A stretch of DNA of 47,307 bases from Paenibacillus alginolyticus DSM 5050 = NBRC 15375 (GCF_000422905.1 NZ_AUGY01000067.1:1-47307); one strand, 5' to 3'; shown: positions 16,451 through 23,880, counted from the stretch's first letter. The notes: a model not told the origin generated them from the sequence alone. Translations and numbers: made by a program.

Positions 16451-16927
16451 TTATTGTAATGAGCTGAGTCGAATGTCCAATCTAGCAGCTACACCTGCAG
16501 GGTTAGCATCACTACGAGGTCCGCCAAAGTTAAAAGCGATGATGACGATGTCATTACGGCCCCGTCTCAAGAACCGGCGTACGTCGAAGGTACGGCCTGT
16601 GTTGTAGAATGAAGGGGTGTTCTGTGGTGCATCATAGACCACCGGCACGCCGTTGATGATTACAACTGCGAAATTGTCGACCGATAAGAAGAGGGTTGCG
16701 GCGAGAATGGCTCTCCGCTGTGAGAGCGAGAATCGTGTTGAAATGACGGCATTCTCAGCACTCATATTGCCGGAGAACCACACATAGTTGGCGTTAGTAA
16801 CTGGTACCCATGCGGGATTACGGGGAATGATCTGGGCGTTGAACCAAGAGTTATCTGTTCCAATCGAGATCGTGCGTTGGCTCAGAAAGCGGCCTGCTCC
16901 ATAGTCTAGATAGTTTATTGGCAGCCA
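16451..16927 (-). pseudogene. Remnant of an unknown secreted/surface-like protein gene lacking a start
   Basis: A 159-codon frame is open from 16927 to 16451 and reads as a coherent protein (start of frame LPINYLDYGAGRFL, then WFNAQIIPRNPAWVPV, VVIINGVPVVYDAP, NDIVIIAFNFGGP). Its even beta-strand pattern suggests a beta-sandwich, jelly-roll or carbohydrate-binding-like fold. There is no usable start: the only ATG near the 5' end (16928) is in another frame, no ribosome binding site is present, and a terminator sits 27 bp upstream, leaving no room for a promoter. I take it as 5'-truncated or decayed. A shorter translation from GTG 16783 also lacks a ribosome binding site. Confidence 0.5.
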
Positions 16928-16953
16928 TTAATCGCGGCATATAATAGACCAAC

Positions 16954-17001
16954 AAAAAAGCTTAGTCCAGGCCCGCGCGGCTGCTTCTGGCTAAGCTTTT
17001 T
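16954..17001. terminator. Bidirectional terminator after the 61-residue gene
   Basis: AAAAAGCTTAG-t-CCAG pairs with CTGG-CTAAGCTTTTT, with a GC-rich loop. T-runs are present in both directions. Confidence 0.85.
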
Positions 17002-17010
17002 CCATGTTAA

Positions 17011-17196
17011 TTACTTATTATTTCTATTATCACTTTGTCGTTTTTTCATGACATTATTCACTAAGTTTTGAGTTGCGTCTTGTGTGGATTCTGCTACATT
17101 TTCAATGGCGTTCTGTACATAATTCATTGCGGATTGAACCCCGTTTTTAAAAATACTCGTTTTGTTTACATCAACGTTATTCGTATTGTCAGACAT
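17011..17196 (-). CDS. Small hydrophilic protein of unknown function, 61 residues
   Basis: The sequence is rich in Asn, Gln and Val, with an amphipathic helical centre (SAMNYVQNAIENVAESTQ) and a basic tail (KKRQSDNRNNK). It has no signal peptide or cysteine. The ribosome binding site GGAGGT is ideally placed before ATG 17196, and a strong terminator follows, so the gene is very likely real. I do not recognise a family; size and composition would suit a small sporulation or stress protein, which is a guess. Confidence 0.7.
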   Translation of the reverse strand: MSDNTNNVDVNKTSIFKNGVQSAMNYVQNAIENVAESTQDATQNLVNNVMKKRQSDNRNNK

Positions 17197-17334
17197 CGTT
17201 CATACCTCCAATAATATTCTAGAGAGACAGTCGATTGATTCATTATGCTTTCTCACATCTGGTAGACATACTCCAAAAGTTGATTTTTGAGCTATTTAGT
17301 TTTCATGAGGTAGATGAGCTATAGCGGTTAGCGA

Positions 17335-17521
17335 TGTTGCATTTTCTACAACAATTCACACGCCAAAAGGCTATTCTGCACCCTGAAGTTGCATTTTGTG
17401 CAACATCTCGAGCCCATTTGCAGCATAATGGCAAATATTGGAGCAAATTGTTGTACATTATGCAACAACGAGGGGAGAGAGGTGAGATTTTGGCAGCAAT
17501 TGTTGCACTTTTTACAACAAT
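17335..17521. repeat. Four-dyad array A (spacing 52/62/52)
   Basis: Four dyads with core TGYA-N5-TRCA are centred at 17344, 17396, 17458 and 17510. Flanks extend the symmetry: TGTTG/CAACA at the first, GTTGCA/TGCAAC at the second, TTGTTG/CAACAA at the third, ATTGTTG/CAACAAT at the fourth. They fill the otherwise empty 366-bp gap between the two small minus-strand genes. The same four sites with matching spacing recur at 27671-27848 and 30374-30562. Confidence 0.75.
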
Positions 17522-17562
17522 CGACGGACTCCTAGATGTCATATGTGAACTCTCGTTTGACA

Positions 17563-17838
17563 TTACCTATTGATCTTATCGTCTTCCGTAGTCTCGTTTA
17601 ACTCTTGCTCTGCATCCATATCAGCTGCAGCATCGAAGACATTTTCTTTTGGCACCTGAGTCATATCTTCTTTTTGCTGCACCCAATAACCGACGTTCCG
17701 GTACCAATACTGAAATGAATCATCCAATTGTTGCTCTCGGTTGCGATCCTCGTTAACATCGGAATCAACTTCTAACCCCTCCCCGAGAAACACGTTATTG
17801 CGAATCTGTTTTTGATTACTATCATCAGATGTATTCAC
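17563..17838 (-). CDS. Small acidic protein of unknown function, 91 residues
   Basis: Very acidic (many Asp/Glu/Gln), with an aromatic patch FQYWYRNVGYWVQQK in the middle and a disordered-looking C-terminus. GTG 17838 follows AAGGAGGG at nine nt, a strong signal for a real gene. I do not recognise a family. It lies just downstream of the guanidinium exporter on the same strand, 71 nt after its stop, and could share that transcript. Confidence 0.65.
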   Translation of the reverse strand: MNTSDDSNQKQIRNNVFLGEGLEVDSDVNEDRNREQQLDDSFQYWYRNVGYWVQQKEDMTQVPKENVFDAAADMDAEQELNETTEDDKINR

Positions 17839-17909
17839 GTTGAATTTCCCTCCTTGTATGGATTAATCTGCATAGATAGGGACCGGTTTATTCAATTGTT
17901 ATTGAACTC

Positions 17910-18230
17910 TTAATGTCCAGAAGTAAATTTAAGGCCGAGAACGCCAACTAAAATCAGAATCATGAACAAAATCCTTGTTAAACTAATGGGTTCATCTAGA
18001 AAAAGGGTGCCGATAATAATCGCACCGACAGCGCCAATTCCGGTCCAAGCCGCATATGCTGTGCCGATGGGAAGAGTTTTCGTGGCTACCGCTAGGAAAT
18101 AGAAACTTACAATCATCCCTGCGATCGTAACGGCGGAAGGAACCAAACGTGTGAAACCATTAGAAAATTTCAATGAGATCGCCCATACTACCTCAAATAC
18201 ACCTGCAATGACGAGATATAACCATGCCAT
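17910..18230 (-). CDS. gdx: SMR-family guanidinium exporter (Gdx/SugE type)
   Basis: 106 residues with four membrane helices and the essential membrane Glu13 in YLVIAGVFEVVWAISLKFSN; the GxFE...GLK/SLK pattern and short loops fit the Gdx/SugE branch of small multidrug resistance transporters. These work as antiparallel dimers exchanging guanidinium for protons. The decisive evidence is upstream: a guanidine-I (ykkC) riboswitch with an overlapping terminator lies in the 5' leader. The start ATG 18230 follows AAGAGGAGTG. Confidence 0.93.
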   Translation of the reverse strand: MAWLYLVIAGVFEVVWAISLKFSNGFTRLVPSAVTIAGMIVSFYFLAVATKTLPIGTAYAAWTGIGAVGAIIIGTLFLDEPISLTRILFMILILVGVLGLKFTSGH

Positions 18231-18276
18231 GATGAATCACTCCTCTTGAAATTGTTATACATACCTACTTAGTCGC

Positions 18277-18336
18277 AAAAAAAGGGAAAAGCCCGGGAGT
18301 TATATCGCTAAGCGATATGACTCCCGGGCTTTTCCC
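18277..18336 (-). terminator. Riboswitch-controlled terminator of the gdx leader
   Basis: A 17-bp arm GGGAAAAGCCCGGGAGT (18284-18300) pairs with 18320-18336, continued inward by ATATCGCT/AGCGATAT, and is followed on the minus strand by seven T (18283-18277). The 5' arm of this hairpin (18336-18320) is also the conserved 3' part of the guanidine aptamer, so ligand binding and termination are mutually exclusive. Confidence 0.9.
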
Positions 18337-18412
18337 CCTCCGTGACACAGCGTATTCGCTGCGTGTTTCCCCTTGGACCAGTCTGGCGATGAACGCCACG
18401 GAACCCTAGAAA
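18320..18412 (-). ncRNA. Guanidine-I riboswitch (ykkC class)
   Basis: Read on the minus strand, the conserved blocks occur in the class order: CTAGGGTTCCG, then CTGGTCC, AAACACGC, GTGTCACGGAGGG, and finally AAAAGCCCGGGAG. Guanidine binding is known to stabilise the aptamer and prevent the terminator from forming, switching the gene on. The downstream gene is an SMR guanidinium exporter, the classical partner. Confidence 0.93.
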
Positions 18413-18425
18413 ACGACATGCCGTT

Positions 18426-18454
18426 ATTATAGAACGGCTAACATGCGATGTCAA
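18426..18454 (-). promoter_or_regulatory. Consensus promoter of the guanidine riboswitch/gdx transcript
   Basis: On the minus strand, TTGACA (18454-18449), 17 nt, TATAAT (18431-18426): an exact sigma-A consensus. The start site would lie near 18419, just before the aptamer. The remaining gap 18455-18670 holds no gene I can support. Confidence 0.9.
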
Positions 18455-18670
18455 GTTACAAGAATTAGCATGTTGGGATAACTACTCTTGCTCGCTTCTC
18501 AGTACTCGCTTGTAGATCTCAATGGCCATAGCTCTCGATAGCCGCCGCGGTTAAGTGTATTATCGTAATCGCTTAGTTTATAGCGAAAATATTACTCGCC
18601 TAACGTGAAAGGACACAGTAGGTTCTTGGTCAGGAACATAGCGGTAATCATTTGCAGGATGTCTCCGAAA

Positions 18671-18726
18671 TGAATAAAAGCCCTGAAAGCTGCTCTTTCG
18701 AGCGGGGCTTGTCTGGGCTTTATTCA
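18671..18726 (-). terminator. Terminator of the NlpC/P60 gene
   Basis: GAATAAAGCCC pairs with GGGCTTTTATTC across a branched loop containing AAGCCCC/GGGGCTT-type pairing, with T-rich sequence following on the minus strand. Confidence 0.65.
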
Positions 18727-18742
18727 TGAATCGTACAGTAAT

Positions 18743-19219
18743 TTACTTGGATTCAGCAGTTAATTGGTTGTAGATATCATCCCACAGAACACGTCGGGCT
18801 GATACATACCGCTTCGCGTAATAAGATTGGCTAAGTTTGCTTTTCACTATACCTTCATCGGATGCAGAGTGAACGAATTCACCGTCTCCAAGGTAGATAC
18901 CAACGTGAGAAATACCTTTGCCGCCGCTTGTGTCAAAGAACACAAGATCACCTTTACGAAGATCTTTTTTGTCAATCCAGTAGCCTTCGTTATTTTGAGA
19001 TGATGAGCTATGAGGAAGATCAATGCCGAATTTGTCGAAAACGTATGCGGTGAAACCAGAGCAATCAAAACCCTTTGTGGTCGTTCCCGCCGTTCTGTAC
19101 GGAATTCCTAGCAATCCGTCAACCGTTTCATCCAAAGTGGATTGTGACGCAGACACACTTCCTAAACCTACACTCAAAAACAAAACAAGACTAAAAACAA
19201 GAGCAACAATCTTTCTCAA
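18743..19219 (-). CDS. Secreted NlpC/P60 peptidoglycan endopeptidase
   Basis: 158 residues: signal peptide (1-24, cleavage likely after SVSA), then an NlpC/P60 domain with Cys53 (FDCSGF), His105 (ISHVGIY) and His117 (FVHSAS) as the catalytic set. These enzymes cut D-Glu-gamma-meso-DAP bonds in wall peptides outside the membrane. TTG 19219 is chosen because GGAAGGAG lies just upstream. The leader is a c-di-AMP riboswitch, a link known for cell-wall hydrolase genes in Gram-positives. No SH3 or LysM anchor is present. Confidence 0.93.
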   Translation of the reverse strand: MRKIVALVFSLVLFLSVGLGSVSASQSTLDETVDGLLGIPYRTAGTTTKGFDCSGFTAYVFDKFGIDLPHSSSSQNNEGYWIDKKDLRKGDLVFFDTSGGKGISHVGIYLGDGEFVHSASDEGIVKSKLSQSYYAKRYVSARRVLWDDIYNQLTAESK

Positions 19220-19233
19220 CTGCTTGTCTCCTT

Positions 19234-19356
19234 CCGGTGCCTACGAGGTTAGCTGGAGGGTTCGGTTGAAGGTTCCCTATGATCCCTGTCTTGCAAGATC
19301 AATTCACCCGGTGTGGTTCCCCCGTTTCCCCAAGAAATGAGGAATTCGGCATGAAA
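19234..19356 (-). ncRNA. Cyclic di-AMP riboswitch (ydaO/yuaA class)
   Basis: On the minus strand the diagnostic blocks appear in order: ATGCCGAATTCC, GGGGAAACGGGGGAACCA, GGGTGAATT, AGGGAACC, AACCGAACCC and CAGCTAACCTCGTAGGCA. The 5' ATGCC and 3' GGCA ends pair as P1. No terminator is visible between the aptamer and the gene, and GGAAGGAG starts within a few nt of the P1 3' strand, so control of translation initiation is a reasonable inference. In known members c-di-AMP turns expression off. Confidence 0.93.
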
Positions 19357-19375
19357 TATTTGGTTTTTTTTGATG

Positions 19376-19402
19376 CTAGTCCTTGTAATTCGTCATAAAC
19401 AT
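19376..19402 (-). CDS. Possible 8-residue leader peptide upstream of the c-di-AMP riboswitch
   Basis: ATG 19402 reads MFMTNYKD then TAG. It is preceded at seven nt by AAAGGAGG, one of the best ribosome binding sites in the window, which has no other gene to serve. It lies about 20 nt upstream of the aptamer on the same strand. It could be a translated leader, or the strong site could play a different role. Just upstream is ATGAGT-N2-ACTCAT (19421-19434), a possible operator. Confidence 0.35.
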   Translation of the reverse strand: MFMTNYKD

Positions 19403-19462
19403 TTAAAATCCTCCTTTTCTATGAGTCTACTCATTAAAATATGCAAGTTTATTAGGAAAATA

Positions 19463-19492
19463 AACAAAAAAAAGCCCCTTTTGCAAGGGGGG
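19463..19492 (-). terminator. Terminator of the 272-residue membrane protein gene
   Basis: On the minus strand CCCCTT-gca-AAAGGGG is followed by CTTTTTTTTG. It lies 38 bp after the stop codon and separates this gene from the riboswitch leader. Confidence 0.85.
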
Positions 19493-19530
19493 AGAAGAAA
19501 ATGTGCTAATTTCAGCTTATTTAAATGCAC

Positions 19531-20349
19531 TTAGCCGTTCATTTTGGCAGATAGAAGCTGATATTGGGAAGTTATGGCCCACATTTGGAAGAAAATGTGG
19601 AATAGCGGGAAGAGCTGATAAATGATTAGCGCTACCAGACCTGCCCATATGTAAGTTGCTGTGACTGTGACCCCTGCCAATAGTCCCGAGGCAAGTAGGA
19701 GGATGAGCGCAAGCCCGATAATAGGAAGCAAACTGCGAACGAAAGTGATGACAGTGGACAAAATGCCAAGTTTGGCTGCGATCGCGAACTGCACATACAT
19801 AAAAAGCAGATGTAAGAGAAAGCCATAGACCAGCAAGCCCAGAAGCCAAGGCAGCAATTGGAGGGCTGCTTGCTCATACGATGTGGTATGTGCGAATTGC
19901 CTCTGCGCCTTGGGAAACAGCCAAATGAGCGGTAGCAAGGAAAGCGAGATTCGGACGACATATGCGATTAGGAATGGGAGCATGAGCTCCTTGATACCTC
20001 GGAAAAAGCGGTAGCCGGCATTTTGCTGGGAATGGGTCAGCGAATAGTAGACGCCGCTATTTAGCATGGGGGTGAGCAGCATGCGCATAACAAGTAGAGC
20101 AGCCAGCCAGCAGAGGTAAGAATGGGTAAGATCGGTTTTGACCAGTTGGAACTGTCCTTCTGCTAGAAATAGCTGCAGCGCTTGCTTCGGCTGCTCGCCA
20201 CCTGGATAGCGGTGCATGAGAGGGACGAGAACACCCTGTACAAGCTTATACAGCAGGATGCCCCAGCCCATCTGATACAGGAACAAGACGATCGTGGCGA
20301 AAGGTTGCCGTAATGCCGCCCTGAAGCCAGACTTGATATAAGTTGCCAC
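19531..20349 (-). CDS. Multi-pass membrane protein of unknown function
   Basis: 272 residues with about six hydrophobic segments and a short basic N-terminus (ATYIKSGFRAALRQPFAT). GTG 20349 is supported by AAGGAGGG eight nt upstream. The gene follows the M1 protease gene on the same strand, separated by 120 nt that carry a tandem hairpin repeat, so joint transcription is likely. The shape (N-terminal amphipathic stretch, then a helical bundle with PLL-rich loops) recalls DUF4013/GlpM-like membrane proteins only vaguely. I assign no family. Confidence 0.7.
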   Translation of the reverse strand: MATYIKSGFRAALRQPFATIVLFLYQMGWGILLYKLVQGVLVPLMHRYPGGEQPKQALQLFLAEGQFQLVKTDLTHSYLCWLAALLVMRMLLTPMLNSGVYYSLTHSQQNAGYRFFRGIKELMLPFLIAYVVRISLSLLPLIWLFPKAQRQFAHTTSYEQAALQLLPWLLGLLVYGFLLHLLFMYVQFAIAAKLGILSTVITFVRSLLPIIGLALILLLASGLLAGVTVTATYIWAGLVALIIYQLFPLFHIFFQMWAITSQYQLLSAKMNG

Positions 20350-20364
20350 AGTTGTCCCTCCTTA

Positions 20365-20444
20365 GAGTTTTGCTTTAGCAAAACTGGCATCGTAAGCATA
20401 ACCTGAGTTTTCCGTAGGAAAACTTTCTTCGTAAGCATATGCCT
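20365..20444. repeat. Two tandem 40-bp repeats with a covarying hairpin
   Basis: Two direct copies (20365-20404 and 20405-20444) share the layout GAGTTTT-hairpin, then TCGTAAGCATA and CCT. The first hairpin is AGTTTTGC-TTTA-GCAAAACT and the second AGTTTTCC-GTA-GGAAAACT: the inner pairs changed on both arms together, so the stem is conserved and not the sequence. It lies between the M1 protease and the downstream membrane gene. Confidence 0.7.
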
Positions 20445-20469
20445 AAGAGTATTGGATAAGCCTAGCCGC

Positions 20470-22470
20470 TTACCAAGCGACCCAGCCGAAAATGGCTTGC
20501 AGGAATTGAATGATGCCGAGATTCCAGCGGATTTTCCACTTCGTATCCACTTGGGTTTGCATAAAATTATTAATATGTTTATTTTCCAGCACGAGCGAGT
20601 AATTAGGATCAATTCGAACCCAGTCTACAGGAGTCTTGTGGGTAAGTTTGAACTCAATACTGCTTTCTTTACCATCCCACGTTTTATCCAGCACAGTGCC
20701 ATCTGAGAAATGGAATTGGATCGGCACCTCGGACGAATTGCCGCCTTTTTTGGAGATGAGAACGGTACTTTCGTACGACTCTGCCCCTTTGCTGCCCGCG
20801 GATTTGACGCGAATGCTCTCCACGGTGTAATCCATCATCATGGCGCCGTAAACATATTGATTGAAGAAATCATCCCACTTCGTTTTGGTCACTTCTTCGA
20901 CAACGTTCTGGAAGTCCTTCGTAGAAGGATGTTTAAATTCCCAACGTAGGAAGTAAGTGCGCATAATTTTATCCATCGTTTTGGTGCCAACCTGCTTCTC
21001 AATGGCTTTAAGTACGAGCTTGCCTCGTGTGTACACATTCTCTGCGTATTGATCATGTCCCGCATAAGCCCACGAGTTCTGATTCAGGGTGTGTGGAGAT
21101 GTAATAAAGCTGGATTCGACAGGTAAATTAGGGGATACCCCGTACTCCGATTCCATGACCTTGTCCTCCGCATAGGAGGTAAAGCCCTCATCCAGCCAAG
21201 CTTCTTCGAATTCATTGCTAGCTACCATTCCATAGAAGAACTGATGTCCAATCTCATGAACAACGACACGTTCTAGCTCTAGATCAGGTTTCTTGTCGCT
21301 AGCATCCCACGACGTTACCAAAGTCGGATATTCCATACCGCCTACACCGTTGCCTCCTGGGGGAGGTACGACAATCGAAAGGGTCGAATAGGGGTACGGT
21401 CCGTACCATTGACTGTAGCGGGAAAGCGCCTTTTTGGCGGCATACATATAGCGGTCCTTCAAGTCCTGATGATTGGGATCGAGATAGAGCTTGATCTTGA
21501 CCCCGGGTATTTGTGCGGTCGAGTAGGGTTCTTCCACATAAACGAAATGAGGCGATGCCGACCAAGCGAAATCATGCACATCATCGGCATAAAATTGGTA
21601 CGTCTTCATCCCGTTGTCGGTCACAGCAGGCTTAACCGGGAAACCGGTAGCTGCTACGATGTAGTTCGCTGGCACTTGAATTTTCACGTCATACATCCCG
21701 AAATCAGCATAAAATTCCGAATTTCCATGGTACTGGTGGAGATTCCACCCCGGCTCCGTACGTCCTCTTGTGCCAACACGCTCATAGGCAGCAACTTTAG
21801 GGAACCATTGTCCGGCCATGACGAAGTCATCCACATAGCCCATTCTTGCGAAGGCGGAAGGCAGCTTGACGAGGAATTCCGTCTTGATCGTGACCTGCTC
21901 CCCGGCACCTACCGGTTTAGGCAGCGGGATTTTGAGCAGCGTATGATCGTCCTTGTTGCCGTCATCGGGCTGCACGAACGCCATGCGCATAGTGAGATCC
22001 TCACCGTCAACCGTTTTCACAGAAAGCAACTTCATGCTGCCACTGCTGTCTGCCTTGGCCTCATCTTCACGCAGCTTACCACCTGATTCGCGCATAAACG
22101 TCGTTTTCTTTGAGGCAAAAGCATTGGGATACAAATGGAGGTAAAGCTCTTGTACAGGAACGGTTCCTGGATTTTCCCAAGTCAACGTTTGCTGTCCATT
22201 GAGCTGCCTCGTTTCGGGCGTGTAAGTAACGCTCATGTGATACTCCGCAATACGATAGCTAAGCGCTGTTGGCGCTTGCTTCTCTAATGGCTTGCCGCTA
22301 TCTGCAGGCTGCATGTCCGGCGCAGGAGCAGACTTTTCATCCTTAGAGACGACTGGAACGGCCAATTTACTTGCAGATGGGAGCAAATTTTCAGACAGCA
22401 GGACAGTGCCTGCTGCAAGGAGCATGACAACGAACCATTGAACCTTGCGGTTTTTGAATAGAACACTCAT
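20470..22470 (-). CDS. Membrane-anchored M1-family zinc metallopeptidase
   Basis: About 666 residues: an N-terminal membrane anchor (about 11-27), a Pro/Lys-rich linker, a beta-sandwich domain (about 75-270), and a gluzincin domain with GGMEYP (exopeptidase-type loop), HEIGH and the third zinc ligand Glu 18 residues later in WLDEGFTSY. This is the M1 aminopeptidase arrangement, acting outside the membrane. ATG 22470 has GGCGGGGTGG six nt upstream and is preferred to GTG 22479. It diverges from the DUF4871-like gene. Natural substrate unknown. Confidence 0.88.
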   Translation of the reverse strand: MSVLFKNRKVQWFVVMLLAAGTVLLSENLLPSASKLAVPVVSKDEKSAPAPDMQPADSGKPLEKQAPTALSYRIAEYHMSVTYTPETRQLNGQQTLTWENPGTVPVQELYLHLYPNAFASKKTTFMRESGGKLREDEAKADSSGSMKLLSVKTVDGEDLTMRMAFVQPDDGNKDDHTLLKIPLPKPVGAGEQVTIKTEFLVKLPSAFARMGYVDDFVMAGQWFPKVAAYERVGTRGRTEPGWNLHQYHGNSEFYADFGMYDVKIQVPANYIVAATGFPVKPAVTDNGMKTYQFYADDVHDFAWSASPHFVYVEEPYSTAQIPGVKIKLYLDPNHQDLKDRYMYAAKKALSRYSQWYGPYPYSTLSIVVPPPGGNGVGGMEYPTLVTSWDASDKKPDLELERVVVHEIGHQFFYGMVASNEFEEAWLDEGFTSYAEDKVMESEYGVSPNLPVESSFITSPHTLNQNSWAYAGHDQYAENVYTRGKLVLKAIEKQVGTKTMDKIMRTYFLRWEFKHPSTKDFQNVVEEVTKTKWDDFFNQYVYGAMMMDYTVESIRVKSAGSKGAESYESTVLISKKGGNSSEVPIQFHFSDGTVLDKTWDGKESSIEFKLTHKTPVDWVRIDPNYSLVLENKHINNFMQTQVDTKWKIRWNLGIIQFLQAIFGWVAW

Positions 22471-22479
22471 GATATCCAC

Positions 22480-22618
22480 CCCGCCTAAACAAGCATCTAC
22501 AGCATGTATATGTAGACAACCTAGGGAATATTTCTGAGGTTGGAAAAGAATTGTTAGAAGGAGGGGGAACGAAGTGGCTAATCAATGAGTCTATAAGGTA
22601 TAAGGGGTGTGGAAATCG
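22480..22618. promoter_or_regulatory. Divergent region with inverted repeat TCTACA-N9-TGTAGA
   Basis: Between the M1 protease and the DUF4871-like gene. The dyad at 22496-22516 sits about 26 bp upstream of the protease start and could be an operator or part of its leader. A second AGAAGGAGGGGG (22555-22566) is followed by a GTG that meets a stop after four codons and is probably not used. Confidence 0.35.
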
Positions 22619-23146
22619 ATGAATAAATTTAGAAAAGTGATCGTTATTTTGAGCTGTTTCGTTGGTCTGATTGTTCTCATGACTGTGCTTTCTCAATGTT
22701 CTTGGTTTCCTAAAGCGGTTAATGTACAAACTCCGGTGCAGGTTACGCCGTCAGCCGAGCTTGATAAGGCCAAGGTAAGTCCACTTTTTCAAAGCGGCAG
22801 CTATCAATTGCAGGGGGAGAAAGGAAAGATCGGCCTCTTGAGTCCAGGCGGTTATAAGGTCAATACGCCTAATAAATATATGTGGCACATATGGAAGCAG
22901 GAGGAGCCTCTGACAGGGAAGAAATTCCGCGTTGAAGCAGTGAGTGTTGCGACTGGAGAGAAACGGCAGGTTCTGTTGCAAAATAATGCTTTAGTCGGGG
23001 AAATGAATTGGCCGGGAACGGCACCGATCAATGGAGCGGATGCGGGGTTCCCCGTGCTGATGAGGTTCGGTGATCCGGGGTTATGGCGTTTGGATGCTTT
23101 TATAGATGAAAGAGCCGTTGGGAGTATCACGGTAGAAGTGAAGTAG
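22619..23146 (+). CDS. DUF4871-like membrane-anchored or lipid-anchored protein
   Basis: 175 residues: an N-terminal membrane segment (about 5-25) ending in VLSQC, close to but not a standard lipobox, then an extracytoplasmic beta domain. The pattern MWHIW, then INGADAGFPVLM, GLWRLDAFIDERAVGSITVEV is one I associate with DUF4871 proteins (YhfM-like), of unknown function. ATG 22619 is preceded by AAGGGG; a GTG at 22607 in the same frame is less likely. It is monocistronic; the 130 nt after it hold no gene I can support. Confidence 0.6.
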   Translation: MNKFRKVIVILSCFVGLIVLMTVLSQCSWFPKAVNVQTPVQVTPSAELDKAKVSPLFQSGSYQLQGEKGKIGLLSPGGYKVNTPNKYMWHIWKQEEPLTGKKFRVEAVSVATGEKRQVLLQNNALVGEMNWPGTAPINGADAGFPVLMRFGDPGLWRLDAFIDERAVGSITVEVK

Positions 23147-23276
23147 CGGAGCTGCAACCAGCAAACCGACTCCAAGAGCGCCACCAACAGCAACCAGCCC
23201 TTGTTCTGGAGGGTGACTTTAGCTACAATGAGAGCAAAGCGTCATTTTAACATTACGAAGACTGGAAGGTGCCCTC

Positions 23277-23768
23277 ATGGAAGCGGATAAAAAGAAGCTG
23301 GCCTTAAATATAGTAAGTTCTAAAGTGAATCATAAAGGATTCGGTGCCGGAGCAATAGATTTAAGCAACGTATCTGGTGTCATTATTGACGGGGATGAAG
23401 CCTATCTGGACGAAGGTACTCTTCATGCCAAAAGCAAAATCGAAAAAGGCATCAAATTCTCAACGAACAAAGAAGACGTGCCAAATGGCCGTAAAGCTTG
23501 GATCGTTTGGGTAGCGGTAGATCGTACGGAAGAAGGAGCCTACTACGCTGGAATGACAGCTTGCGAAATGTTAATCGACACCGAAGCTCGCAAAGGATGG
23601 AAAATTCTGGCGGAGCACGTAAACAAGATGGATGCTGCAATGAAACGTAAATTCATCTTCGACGGCTTGGATGACAAGGAGCGGGCGCTGCTCAAAAATC
23701 AGCTAATTGGGCACAACGAAGAGTGGTGGAATCGCTCGGATCAAGCATTGAAAGATGCACTTTCCTAA
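23277..23768 (+). CDS. ywhD: YwhD-family protein
   Basis: 163 soluble residues. The sequence (GFGAGAIDLSNVSGVIIDGDEAYLD, then WIVWVAVDR, AYYAGMTACEM, NEEWWNRSDQ) and the neighbourhood match YwhD of Bacillus, which also sits next to the PBP gene pbpG and speE. Function is not established. The start ATG 23277 has GAAGGTG upstream. It ends before a bidirectional terminator shared with the convergent PBP gene. Confidence 0.82.
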   Translation: MEADKKKLALNIVSSKVNHKGFGAGAIDLSNVSGVIIDGDEAYLDEGTLHAKSKIEKGIKFSTNKEDVPNGRKAWIVWVAVDRTEEGAYYAGMTACEMLIDTEARKGWKILAEHVNKMDAAMKRKFIFDGLDDKERALLKNQLIGHNEEWWNRSDQALKDALS

Positions 23769-23880
23769 GCGATCCAACGCAAAAACCGAGATTATGAACA
23801 TTATGTGTCATCCATTGTTACGTTTGGGTGAACCGAGTATACTAGACCCTAGTGTATGTTACCTCATATACTAGGACAGC

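Noticed and set aside
17335..17521. CRISPR-like array
   Set aside because: Sites are short palindromes with degenerate arms, unequal steps, only four units and no cas genes.
17334..17573. 79-codon frame across dyad array A, with repeated LHFLQQ-like peptides
   Set aside because: The repeated peptides come from the dyads, whose 52/62/52 steps are not multiples of three; no ribosome binding site, and the frame is not kept in arrays B or C.
21409..22086. 225-codon plus-strand frame opposite the M1 protease
   Set aside because: Antisense to a gene with complete catalytic motifs; no start signals or recognisable domain.
23147..23276. Minus-strand reading VAVGGALGVGLLVAAP opposite the end of the DUF4871-like gene
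   Set aside because: It resembles a glycine-rich membrane helix but has a stop just upstream, no start or ribosome binding site, and runs antisense into a real gene.
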